Below are positions 8,478 to 15,619 of a stretch of DNA of 37,150 bases, piece after piece; the stretch's first letter is position 1, and each line of letters begins with the position of its first letter. The position numbers and the translations under genes are program-made. Location: the NCBI GenBank assembly GCA_025935925.1, contig JAICUI010000033.1:1-37150 (forward strand), given 5' to 3'. Below the pieces are notes generated by a model that was given only the letters and a program-made list of their open reading frames with translations, had not been told where the DNA came from and made no database searches. The stretch is from Chloroflexota bacterium (lineage in GTDB: Bacteria; Chloroflexota; Limnocylindria; Limnocylindrales; CSP1-4).

Positions 8478-9632
8478 CTACTGGACCCGCAGGTCGAGGA
8501 TCCGGCGCGCGATCACGAGCCGCTGGATGTCGCTCGTGCCCTCGCCGATCTCGGTGAGCTTGGCGTCGCGCAGGAACCGCCCGACCGGATAGTCCTCGAC
8601 GTAACCGTAGCCGCCGTGGAGCAGCAGCGCGGCGTTCGTCGCCCGGCCGGCGACCTCCGACGCGTACAGCTTCGCCTGCGCGGCGGCGAGCCCGTAGTCG
8701 CGGCCCTGGTCGCGCAGCCACGCCGCGCGATAGACGAGCGCGCGGGCCGCCTCGATCTCGGTGGCCATGTCGGCGATCCGGAACGCGACCGCCTCGAACG
8801 ACCCGATGGGCCGGCCGAACTGGTGCCGCTCGCGCGCGTAGGGCACGGCCGCGTCGAGCGCGGCCTGGGCGAACCCGAGGGCGAGCGCGCCGATCGAGAT
8901 CCGGCCGCCGTCGAGGATCGTGAGGAACGTCCGGAAGCCCTTGCCCTCCTCCCCGAGGAGGTTGTCGGCCGGGATGCGCGCCCCGTCGAAGCGCAGCTCG
9001 CCGGTCGCCGACGCGTGCAGCCCGAGCTTCTCCTCCAGGCGGCCGACGGAGAAGCCCGCCGTGTCGGCAGGCACGATGAACGCGCTGATCTCGGCCGCGC
9101 CCTTGTCGGTCGTGCCGGTCCGCGCGGCGACGACGTAGGTCCCGGCCTGGCCGGCGTTCGTGATGAACCGCTTGCCGCCATTGATCACCCACTCGCCGTC
9201 CTCGCGGGTCGCGGTCGTCCGGGTCCCGCCGGCATCCGAGCCCGCGTTGGGCTCGGTGAGGCCATACCCGCCGATGACCTTGCCGCTCGCCATCGGTACC
9301 AGGAACTGGCGCTTCTGGTCGTCGGTCCCGGCGAGCAGGATCGGCCCGCAGCCGAGCGACGTGTGCGCCGCGACGATCAGCCCGAGCGAGCCCCAGACGC
9401 GCCCGATCTCCTCGACGGCGATCGCGTAGGCGAGGATGTCCATCCCGGCGCCGCCCCACGCCTCGGGGATCGGGATGCCGAGCCAGCCCATCTCGCCCAG
9501 CTTGTCCACGACCTGGCGGGGAAATCGGCGCTCGCGCTCGTGCTCGTCGACGAGCGGCGCGACCTCGCCCTCCATGTAGTCACGGACGGTGCGACGGAGC
9601 AGCTGGTGCTCGGCCGGCAGGTCGAGGTCCAC
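8478..9632 (-). CDS. Acyl-CoA dehydrogenase at the liuA position
   Basis: A 384-residue flavoprotein with the complete ACAD fold: YGLTEPNAGSDA (FAD/substrate loop), FITNAGQAGTYVV, GRISIGALALGFAQAAL, RHQFGRPI, the loop HGGYGYVEDYPVGRFLRDAK and IGEGTSDIQRLVIARRIL. It leads a full leucine-degradation operon, so oxidation of isovaleryl-CoA to methylcrotonyl-CoA is the expected job. However, the GEGTS motif puts a Glu (about residue 364) at the catalytic position used by short- and medium-chain enzymes, whereas isovaleryl-CoA dehydrogenases have Ala or Gly there. I therefore withhold the liuA symbol. The GTG at 9632 is chosen because the protein begins cleanly at DLPAEHQLLRRTVRDYM and a -10-like box lies six bases upstream. 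Confidence 0.88.
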   Translation of the reverse strand: MDLDLPAEHQLLRRTVRDYMEGEVAPLVDEHERERRFPRQVVDKLGEMGWLGIPIPEAWGGAGMDILAYAIAVEEIGRVWGSLGLIVAAHTSLGCGPILLAGTDDQKRQFLVPMASGKVIGGYGLTEPNAGSDAGGTRTTATREDGEWVINGGKRFITNAGQAGTYVVAARTGTTDKGAAEISAFIVPADTAGFSVGRLEEKLGLHASATGELRFDGARIPADNLLGEEGKGFRTFLTILDGGRISIGALALGFAQAALDAAVPYARERHQFGRPIGSFEAVAFRIADMATEIEAARALVYRAAWLRDQGRDYGLAAAQAKLYASEVAGRATNAALLLHGGYGYVEDYPVGRFLRDAKLTEIGEGTSDIQRLVIARRILDLRVQ

Positions 9633-9638
9633 GGGCCG

Positions 9639-9644
9639 AGTATG
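9639..9644 (-). promoter_or_regulatory. -10 box CATACT for the liu operon
   Basis: CATACT is followed by six bases (cggccc) and then the GTG start, which places the transcription start on or next to the start codon. No clear -35 box is seen 16-18 bases upstream. The 31-base gap to the response-regulator gene leaves room for a separate promoter even though both genes are on the minus strand. Confidence 0.5.
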
Positions 9645-9663
9645 GCACGCGGCGGGCCTGCCG

Positions 9664-10287
9664 CTAGAGCTCGGTCTCGGGCGCCAGCCAGCCCTTCTCG
9701 GCCGCGATCCGGGCCGCCTCGGCGCGGTTCCGCGCACCGACCTTCTGGATCGCCGCCGACAGGTGGTTCCGGACGGTGCCTTCGGAGAGGCCGAGGGTGG
9801 CGGCGATGTCGGCGATCGTGCCGCTCGTCGCGGCGAGGGTCAGCGCCTCACGCTCGCGCTCCGAGAGCGGGTTCGCGCCCTCGCTCAGCGCCGCGACCGC
9901 CAGCGCCGGGTCCACGACCCGCTGCCCACGCGCCACGCGTCGGATCGCGTCCGCGAGCTCGGCGGCCGGCGCGTCCTTGAGCACGAACCCCGTCGCACCG
10001 GCCTCCATGGCGCGGCGGAGGTAGCCGGGCCGGCCGAAGGTCGTGAGGATGACCATCCGGCACGACGGCAGGGCCGCGCGCAGCTGCGATGCGGCGCTCA
10101 GGCCGTCGAGGCCGGGCATCTCGATGTCGAGGAGGGCGACGTCCGGCCGCGTCTCGAGGGCGCGCGCGAGCACCTCGTCGCCGCGCCCGACCTCCGCCAC
10201 GACTTCGAGGTCCGCCTCGAGCGCGAGCAGCGCGGCGAGCGCGCCGCGGACCATCGCCTGGTCCTCCGCCAGCAGCACCCGCGTCAC
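9664..10287 (-). CDS. NarL/DesR-type response regulator
   Basis: A 207-residue regulator with a receiver domain (LLAEDQAMVRG, phospho-acceptor Asp54 in LLDIEMPGLDG, Lys in FVLKDAPAAEL) and a C-terminal LuxR helix-turn-helix (PLSEREREALTLAATSGTI, then LSEGTVRNHLSAAIQK). The ending ARNRAEAARIAAEKGWL is typical of DesR-like partners of DesK kinases. The GTG start overlaps the kinase stop by four bases. It is the fourth gene of a transporter operon, so the pair probably controls that operon. The paired palindromes at 13309-13345 are candidate binding sites. Confidence 0.9.
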   Translation of the reverse strand: MTRVLLAEDQAMVRGALAALLALEADLEVVAEVGRGDEVLARALETRPDVALLDIEMPGLDGLSAASQLRAALPSCRMVILTTFGRPGYLRRAMEAGATGFVLKDAPAAELADAIRRVARGQRVVDPALAVAALSEGANPLSEREREALTLAATSGTIADIAATLGLSEGTVRNHLSAAIQKVGARNRAEAARIAAEKGWLAPETEL

Positions 10288-11483
10288 GAGCCGTCGCCGG
10301 CGGCCGCGCCCGCCATCGGGACCGCCACGCGGAGCCGGAACCCGCCGCCCGCGAGCGGCCCGGCCTCCAGCGCGCCGCCGAGCCGAGCGGCGCGCTCCCG
10401 CAAGCCCGTCAGCCCGGTCCCGGCGCGACGGGCGCTGCCGTCGTGCGCGGTCCCATCGGACGCCACGCCATCGTCCTCGATCTCGACCGCGGCATCGCCG
10501 CCCGCAACGAGCACGCGCACCCGCGCGTGCGCGGCGTCGCTGTGACGCAGCACGTTGGTGATCCCCTCGCGGACCGCCCAGCCGAGCACGGCATCGACAT
10601 CCCGCGGCAGGTCGTCCGGAGCCGGCTCGACCCGCGCCTCGATTCCGGCCGCGGCGAGCGCCGCCCGGGCGCCGGCGAGCTCCATGGCAAGCGACGGCTG
10701 CCGGTAGCCGCTGACGGTCTCGCGCACGGACGTCAGTGCCTCGCGAGCGACGTGCTCGACATCGCCGATCTCCGCGCTCGCCCGCGCCGGATCGTCGTCG
10801 AGCACGCGCCGGGCGAGCTCCGCCTTGAGCGCGATCACCGACAGGCTGTGGCCGAGCGTGTCGTGAAGGTCGCGCGCGATGCGGGCGCGCTCCTCCGCGA
10901 CCGCGAGATCGGCGAGCTCGCGCCGCGCCGCCTGGAGCTGACGGTTCGATCGTCCGAGCGCCGTCAGCGCGAACGTCGTGAGCGAGATCGTGCCGACAGT
11001 GACGCCGAGCGTCAGCCCCTCGCTCCAGTCCGCGGCGACGTACGCGTTCACGACCGTGGCCGCGACGGCGATCGCCGCGATGGCGACGATCCCTGCGCGC
11101 TCCGAGGCCACGCGACCCGCGGTCACGCCGGCATAGAAGTACAGCGCGCCGGCCTCTGCGACCCCGAAGGCCAGCTGCGCGACGACCGCGAGCATCACGA
11201 TCGCCGCGGCCGCCGCAAGCAGCGCCGGGTCGGGCATCGTGCGCACCCACGGCCCGACCCGGAACAGCCGCACGAGCACGACGGCGAAGATCGCCCAGGC
11301 CGTGAGCAGCAGCGCGAGGGCCGCGGGCTGCGGCGGACGGGCCAGCAGCGACACCAGCGGCGAGATCGTGAAGAACACGGTGATCGCGACGAACGGCACC
11401 TTCAGCCGGTGGCGCCGCTCGCCGCCGCCCGGAAGCCCGACCGTCAGGAGCGGCGCATCGTCGCGCGCCTCCCGGATGGCCAC
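10284..11483 (-). CDS. DesK-type sensor histidine kinase
   Basis: This 399-residue kinase has about six hydrophobic segments between residues 30 and 176 (for example VPFVAITVFFTISPLVSLL and GIVAIAAIAVAATVVNAYV), then a HisKA_3 dimerisation helix with the phospho-acceptor in RDLHDTLGHSLSVIALKAEL (His207). A HATPase domain follows, with an N-box (WAVREGITNVLRHS) and the terminal GTGLTGLRERAARLGG. No large extracellular sensor domain is visible, so the membrane part probably senses the bilayer or a lipophilic compound, as in DesK and LiaS/VraS relatives. The GTG start at 11483 lies five bases past the permease stop. The start is not certain because no strong ribosome-binding site is seen. Confidence 0.88.
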   Translation of the reverse strand: MAIREARDDAPLLTVGLPGGGERRHRLKVPFVAITVFFTISPLVSLLARPPQPAALALLLTAWAIFAVVLVRLFRVGPWVRTMPDPALLAAAAAIVMLAVVAQLAFGVAEAGALYFYAGVTAGRVASERAGIVAIAAIAVAATVVNAYVAADWSEGLTLGVTVGTISLTTFALTALGRSNRQLQAARRELADLAVAEERARIARDLHDTLGHSLSVIALKAELARRVLDDDPARASAEIGDVEHVAREALTSVRETVSGYRQPSLAMELAGARAALAAAGIEARVEPAPDDLPRDVDAVLGWAVREGITNVLRHSDAAHARVRVLVAGGDAAVEIEDDGVASDGTAHDGSARRAGTGLTGLRERAARLGGALEAGPLAGGGFRLRVAVPMAGAAAGDGS

Positions 11484-11488
11484 CGGCG

Positions 11489-12283
11489 TCAGGCGCGCCC
11501 CGACCGCTCGTCGCGGACGTAGCGCCACGCGGCGAGCGTCCCGAGGCCGACGGCCCACGCCGCGAGCACGGCGACATCGGCGGCGTCCGGCAGCCGTCCG
11601 CCGACGACGGCCCGTCCGAGGTCCGCGAAGTGCGACGACGGGAGCACGCGCCCAATCGTAGCGACCGGCTCCGGCAGCATCGGGAGCGGGGTGAAGAGGC
11701 CGCCGAGGATCGCGAGCGTGAAGTACGACAGCACCATGCCGCCCTGCGCGCTCTCGACGTCGAGCACGTACCCGATGAGCAGGCCCAGCGCGGCGAATGG
11801 CACCGATCCGAGCGCGAGCACCGCGATCGTCGCGAGCGCCGTCGGCAGGCCGATCTCGACGTGGTTCACGAAGCGGCCGGCGAGCCCGACCAGGAACAGC
11901 GCCGGGACGGTGAGGAGGACCGCGGAGACGACCTTGGTCGACACGTACGCCAGCCCGGGCAGCGGGGTGACGCGCAGCTGGCGGGCCCAACCCTGGCGCC
12001 GCTCGGTCGCGACCGGGACCGCCTGGCTCATCGCCGCGCCGATCGCGCCGTACGCCGCCATCGACACCAGGAAGTAGACCGGCCAGGTCAGGCCGTCGAT
12101 CCTCGCATCGGGCCCGGCGCCGACGTCGAGCACCGCCGTGTACAGCACGTACAGCAGGACCGGGAAGATGACCGTGAACATGAGATAGCGCCGGTTGCGC
12201 AGCGAGCGCCGGATCTCCAGGCGGAGATACGCGAGGAACGGCGCGACCGACGGGACGATGGGGGCGGAGCGCGTGGCGAGCAT
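11489..12283 (-). CDS. ABC-2 type transporter permease
   Basis: A 264-residue membrane protein with six likely helices. It starts with an amphipathic RLEIRRSLRNRRYLMFTVIFPVLLY and contains the ABC-2 pattern VATERRQGWARQLRVTPLP between helices 2 and 3, as in drug or lipid exporters of the NatB/DrrB type. The ATG has GGAGG six bases upstream. It follows its ATPase gene by 30 bases and precedes the kinase gene by five, so all four genes form one operon. A DesKR pair linked to such an exporter commonly regulates efflux of a membrane-active compound. The substrate is unknown. Confidence 0.9.
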   Translation of the reverse strand: MLATRSAPIVPSVAPFLAYLRLEIRRSLRNRRYLMFTVIFPVLLYVLYTAVLDVGAGPDARIDGLTWPVYFLVSMAAYGAIGAAMSQAVPVATERRQGWARQLRVTPLPGLAYVSTKVVSAVLLTVPALFLVGLAGRFVNHVEIGLPTALATIAVLALGSVPFAALGLLIGYVLDVESAQGGMVLSYFTLAILGGLFTPLPMLPEPVATIGRVLPSSHFADLGRAVVGGRLPDAADVAVLAAWAVGLGTLAAWRYVRDERSGRA

Positions 12284-12313
12284 CGGGAGCCTCCGGGGTG
12301 CGGTCGGGGCGGA

Positions 12314-13273
12314 TCAGGCGGCGCGGTCGCCGCCCGAGGTCAGGGCGAGGAATGCGGTGTCGAGATCGGCGCCCGCGACCTCGAGGTGCCGGAACGCGAT
12401 CCCGGCCGCGACGAGCGCGCGCACGGTCTCGTCGGCGTCGGTCGAGCGAAGCGTCACGTCGTCACCGCGACGGTCGACGCCGAGCACGCCCGGGAGCGCG
12501 GTCAGGTGCGCGTCGTCACTCTGCGCCGCCGCGGGCCACGCAAACCGGATCGTGCGCTCGGTGACGGTCGCCTTGAGCGCCGCGGGCGACCCGTCGCCGA
12601 CGACCCGGCCACGGTCCAGGACGAGGATCCGGTCCGCGACGTGATCCGCCTCGTCGAGGTAGTGCGTCGCGAACAGGACGGTCCGGCCCTCCTCGGCGAA
12701 GCGGCGCATGTCGCCCCAGAACGAGCGGCGGCTCTCGACGTCCATCGCGACCGTCGGTTCGTCGAGGAACACGAGGTCCGGGTCACCGGCGATCGCGATG
12801 GCGAACCGGACGCGCTGCGACTCACCGCCGGACAGCGTCTCGGCGCGCCGGCCGACGAGCGCGGTGAGCCCGGCTCGCTCCAGGATGGCGTCGCGCGGGG
12901 ACGGATGCGGGTACAGCGCGCGGGCGAGGTCCACGAGCTCGCCCACGCGCGCGCCAAGCGGGAGCCCGGAGCTCTGGAGCATCGCGCCGACGCGGCCCGA
13001 CCGGACGGCATCGTGCGGCGTGAGGCCGAGCGTTCGCGCGGTGCCCGTCGACGGCTCGAGGAGGCCGAGCATGATCCCGATGGCGGTGGACTTGCCGGCG
13101 CCGTTCGGGCCGAGGAGCGCGACGGTCTCGCCGGCCGAGATGTCCAGGCTGACCCGGTCGAGTGCGACCGTGTCGCCGAAGCGGCGGCCGACGGCGTCGA
13201 ACGTGACCGCGCTCGGTGAGCCCGGGATGGCGGGCAGGGCGGTGGTCGTGGGCAGGGCGGCGATCGATGTCAT
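12314..13273 (-). CDS. ABC transporter ATP-binding protein
   Basis: A 319-residue ATPase with Walker A GPNGAGKST (55-63), signature LSGGESQR (147-154), Walker B DLVFLDEPT (about 166-174) and the H-loop in FATHYLDEADHVADR. A roughly 100-residue C-terminal domain follows, as in the DrrA/NatA/CcmA exporter subgroup. It energises the permease encoded next to it. It is the first gene of the operon and has a candidate promoter (TTCGCA, 17 bases, GATCCT) ending six bases before its ATG, so the mRNA may be leaderless. Confidence 0.92.
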   Translation of the reverse strand: MTSIAALPTTTALPAIPGSPSAVTFDAVGRRFGDTVALDRVSLDISAGETVALLGPNGAGKSTAIGIMLGLLEPSTGTARTLGLTPHDAVRSGRVGAMLQSSGLPLGARVGELVDLARALYPHPSPRDAILERAGLTALVGRRAETLSGGESQRVRFAIAIAGDPDLVFLDEPTVAMDVESRRSFWGDMRRFAEEGRTVLFATHYLDEADHVADRILVLDRGRVVGDGSPAALKATVTERTIRFAWPAAAQSDDAHLTALPGVLGVDRRGDDVTLRSTDADETVRALVAAGIAFRHLEVAGADLDTAFLALTSGGDRAA

Positions 13274-13279
13274 GGCGCG

Positions 13280-13308
13280 AGGATCGCTCGCGCATCGGGC
13301 GGTGCGAA
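13280..13308 (-). promoter_or_regulatory. Promoter of the ABC/DesKR operon
   Basis: On the minus strand, TTCGCA (13303-13308) is separated by 17 bases from GATCCT (13280-13285), and six bases later comes the ATG at 13273. The -35 box matches TTGACA at four of six positions. The first base of the -10 box deviates from TANNNT. The spacing to the start codon equals that of five other genes in this window. Confidence 0.5.
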
Positions 13309-13345
13309 GTCACGCGCGTCGCGATCGGACCGTGACGCGCGTCAC
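13309..13345. promoter_or_regulatory. Tandem palindromic operator pair
   Basis: A perfect 18-base palindrome CCGTGACGCGCGTCACGG spans 13330-13347, with core GTGACGCGCGTCAC at 13332-13345. A second copy, GTCACGCGCGTCGC at 13309-13322, matches the core at 12 of 14 positions. Centre-to-centre distance is 23 bases. Relative to a start at the ATG, the centres fall near -42 and -65, classic activator positions directly upstream of the -35 box. A terminator hairpin for the ligase gene is an alternative reading, but no T-run follows. Confidence 0.5.
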
Positions 13346-13368
13346 GGGTCCGGTCGGCGCTCCCGGCC

Positions 13369-14460
13369 CTACTCCCCGCCGAAGATCCGCGCGAGCTCGA
13401 ACGGCGCGGTCGTTTCGAGCTGGTCGTAGCGGCAGCTCTCGGGCGCCTTGTCGGGGCGCCAGCGGCGGAACGTCGTCGCGTGCCGGAAGCGGTCGCCCTG
13501 GAGGTGGTCGTAGGCGACCTCCGCGACGCGCTCGGCGCGCAGCGGCTCCCAGCTCAGGTCCTTGCCGCGGTTCCAGCGCGAGGTCGCGCCGGGCAGCCGC
13601 TGGCCGGACGCGTCCGCCGAGCCCATCGACGCCCATTCGGCCCATTCGCCCCACGGGTGGCCGTCGGACGCCCCCTCGCGGAGCGGCGCCAGCTCGTCGA
13701 CGAGCGCGGCCCGCCGGTCCCAGGTGAACGACGACGTGATGCCGACGTGGTGGAGGTGGCCCTCGTCGTCGTACAGCCCGAGCAGCAGGCTCCCGACGTG
13801 GGTCCCAGGGCCGTTCTTGTGCCACCGGAAGCCCGCCACGACGCAGTCGGCGGTCCGCTCGTGCTTGATCTTGAGCATCGCGCGCTTGCCCGGCTGGTAG
13901 ACACCCTCGAGCCGCTTCGCGACGACGCCGTCGAGCCCGGCACCCTCGAACCGGTCGAACCAGTCCGCGGCCAGGGCGCGGTCCTTCGTGGCGGGCGTGA
14001 GGTGGATCGGCGGCGTCGCGCCGCGCAGCACCTGCTCCAGCCGCGCGCGCCGCTCCCCCTGCGGCGTCGACCGCAGGTCCTCGTCGCCGAGCGCGAGGAG
14101 GTCCCAGGCGACGAACGACGCCGGCGATTCCTCGGCGAGCATCCGCACCCGCGACTCCGCCGGGTGGATTCGGAGGAGCAGCGACTCGAACTGCAGCGCG
14201 CCGTCGTGCGCGATGACCACCTCGCCGTCGAGCACGCAGCGTTCCGGCAGCTCGGCCTTGAACGGCGCCGCGAGCTCCGGAAAGTAGCGGTCGAGCGGCT
14301 TCAGGTCCCGGCTCTGGGTGTAGAGCTCGTCGCCATCGCGGAACACGAGCGCCCGGAAGCCGTCCCACTTCGGCTCGTACAGCCAGCCGTCGCCGTCAGG
14401 CAGCGCATCGGAGGCCTTGGCGAGCATGGGCTCGACCGGTGGCTCGAAGGGGAGTCGCAT
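13369..14460 (-). CDS. ligC: ATP-dependent DNA ligase, LigC type
   Basis: A 363-residue stand-alone ligase. It has a nucleotidyltransferase domain with motif I EPKWDGFRAL (adenylated Lys31), motif III LDGEVVIAHDGALQFESL, motif IV LDGVVAKRLEGVYQPGKR and motif V MLKIKHERTADCVVAGFRW, then an OB-fold domain ending at LARIFGGE. Length and layout match mycobacterial LigC, a ligase linked to NHEJ-like or back-up repair, rather than the longer LigD or LigB. The ATG at 14460 is preferred over an in-frame one further upstream because the family begins RLPFEPPVEPMLAK and a TATCGT box lies six bases before it. An NHEJ polymerase gene lies 12.7 kb away in the same window. Confidence 0.92.
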   Translation of the reverse strand: MRLPFEPPVEPMLAKASDALPDGDGWLYEPKWDGFRALVFRDGDELYTQSRDLKPLDRYFPELAAPFKAELPERCVLDGEVVIAHDGALQFESLLLRIHPAESRVRMLAEESPASFVAWDLLALGDEDLRSTPQGERRARLEQVLRGATPPIHLTPATKDRALAADWFDRFEGAGLDGVVAKRLEGVYQPGKRAMLKIKHERTADCVVAGFRWHKNGPGTHVGSLLLGLYDDEGHLHHVGITSSFTWDRRAALVDELAPLREGASDGHPWGEWAEWASMGSADASGQRLPGATSRWNRGKDLSWEPLRAERVAEVAYDHLQGDRFRHATTFRRWRPDKAPESCRYDQLETTAPFELARIFGGE

Positions 14461-14466
14461 GGCCGC

Positions 14467-14491
14467 ACGATACCCCGGGCGGAAGCCCGGG
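14467..14491 (-). promoter_or_regulatory. ligC promoter with overlapping inverted repeat
   Basis: TATCGT (14467-14472) lies six bases before the ligC ATG. Immediately upstream is a perfect inverted repeat CCCGGGC-GGAA-GCCCGGG (14474-14491), which would occupy the -10/-35 spacer, a typical repressor position. A second, shorter inverted repeat CGGGA-CA-TCCCG is at 14502-14513. In RNA the first would be a seven-pair stem with a GNRA tetraloop, but with transcription starting at the ATG it would not be transcribed from this promoter. Confidence 0.45.
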
Positions 14492-14606
14492 ACCGCCGCT
14501 GCGGGACATCCCGGAACCGCACCCCGCCGTCCCGCGCGCACGATCGCCGACGCCGCGTGACGCGCGGCCGCGCACCGCGCCTGGTGCCTTCCACGGGTGC
14601 CGAACG

Positions 14607-15575
14607 ATGTCGATCTCCGCCAACCGGCGACGCCCGATCGCCTTCGCCGCGTTCCTGCTGCTGACCGCCCTGGCGTCCATGGGGTGCGGCGGCAGCACGA
14701 GCGGCATCCTGAACACCGTGGGCGCGCCGATCGGCAGCGCGGGGGCCGCCGCTCCCGCTCCAGCGGCGACCGCCGCTCCGAACGCGCCCGCCGCCGGGCA
14801 GCTCCCCGCCGGCGATGGTTCCACCCCGGCGCCCGGGGCGGCGAGCGACGCGCTCAAGATCGTCTACACCGGCTCGCTGGACCTGCTCGTCGATGACCTG
14901 GACGCCGCGCTCGCGAAGGGCCGCACGACCGTCCTCGCGACGGGCGGCTACATCGGTGGATCCGACGAGTCGCGGACCGACGAGACGCGGAGCGCGGTGA
15001 TCTCGTACCGCATCCCGGCGAGCCGGTGGGAGGACGCGCTGACGGGGCTCCGCGGGATCGCCAAGGCCGTGGCGGGCGAGAAGACCCAGGCGGCCGAGGT
15101 CGGCGGCCAGATCGTCGACCTCGAGGCGCGCCTCAGGAACCTTCGCGCGTCGGAGCAGGTCCTCGTCGGCATCGCGGAGAAGACGGACAAGGTCGCGGAC
15201 CTGCTCGAGGTCCAGCAGCGGATCTCCGACGTGCGCGGGCAGATCGAGCAGCTCGACGGGCAGCGCGCGGCGCTGGAGGACCAGGTCGCGTACGGGACGC
15301 TCGTGACGACCTTCGTCGTGAAGATCCCGCCCGCGCCCGTCGTCGAGAAGCCGAAGGTCGCGTGGGACCCGGCGAAGGACGTCGCTGCCGCCTCGGCGAG
15401 GTTCACGCGGATGGCGCAGCGCGTCGTCTCCGGCGCGATCTGGTTCGCGATCGTCTGGCTGCCGATCCTTGCCGTCGGGCTCGTGGGCCTCGTGGCGGCA
15501 GCCTGGGTGGTGCGGCGGCTCGCGCGAGGCTGGCTGGGGAACGGCCCGACCGTGGGCGTCGGAAGCGACGGCTGA
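14607..15575 (+). CDS. DUF4349 lipoprotein
   Basis: This 322-residue protein starts with a lipoprotein signal peptide (RRRPIAFAAFLLLTALASMGC, lipidated Cys27) and an Ala/Pro linker to about residue 80. A DUF4349 domain follows: an IVYTGSLDLLVDDLDAAL strand-helix unit, SYRIPASRWEDALTGL, then a predicted coiled coil (DLEARLRNLRASEQVLVGIA up to LDGQRAALEDQ). One transmembrane helix near the C-terminus (IWFAIVWLPILAVGLVGLVAAAWVV) is followed by a basic tail. It should sit on the outer face of the membrane with its C-terminus inside. The biochemical role of DUF4349 proteins is unknown to me. No ribosome-binding site or leaderless box is evident, so the start is less certain. A half-operator-like GTGACGCGCGGC sits at 14557-14568. 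Confidence 0.85.
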   Translation: MSISANRRRPIAFAAFLLLTALASMGCGGSTSGILNTVGAPIGSAGAAAPAPAATAAPNAPAAGQLPAGDGSTPAPGAASDALKIVYTGSLDLLVDDLDAALAKGRTTVLATGGYIGGSDESRTDETRSAVISYRIPASRWEDALTGLRGIAKAVAGEKTQAAEVGGQIVDLEARLRNLRASEQVLVGIAEKTDKVADLLEVQQRISDVRGQIEQLDGQRAALEDQVAYGTLVTTFVVKIPPAPVVEKPKVAWDPAKDVAAASARFTRMAQRVVSGAIWFAIVWLPILAVGLVGLVAAAWVVRRLARGWLGNGPTVGVGSDG

Positions 15576-15619
15576 GCCGGACGGGGTCCCACGCGGGCCG
15601 CGGGTAGGGCGATCGCGCG

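Noticed and set aside
3129..9980. Long open frames on the plus strand opposite the liu operon, some over 900 codons
   Set aside because: They mirror the real genes: stop codons are rare at this GC level, and the translations are Arg/Ala/Pro-rich with no domains. The minus strand encodes complete enzymes with catalytic motifs.
13330..13347. Palindrome as an intrinsic terminator of the ligC gene
   Set aside because: There is no T-run after the stem, and a second related copy sits right at the -35 box of the next operon, which fits an operator better. A terminator role is not excluded.
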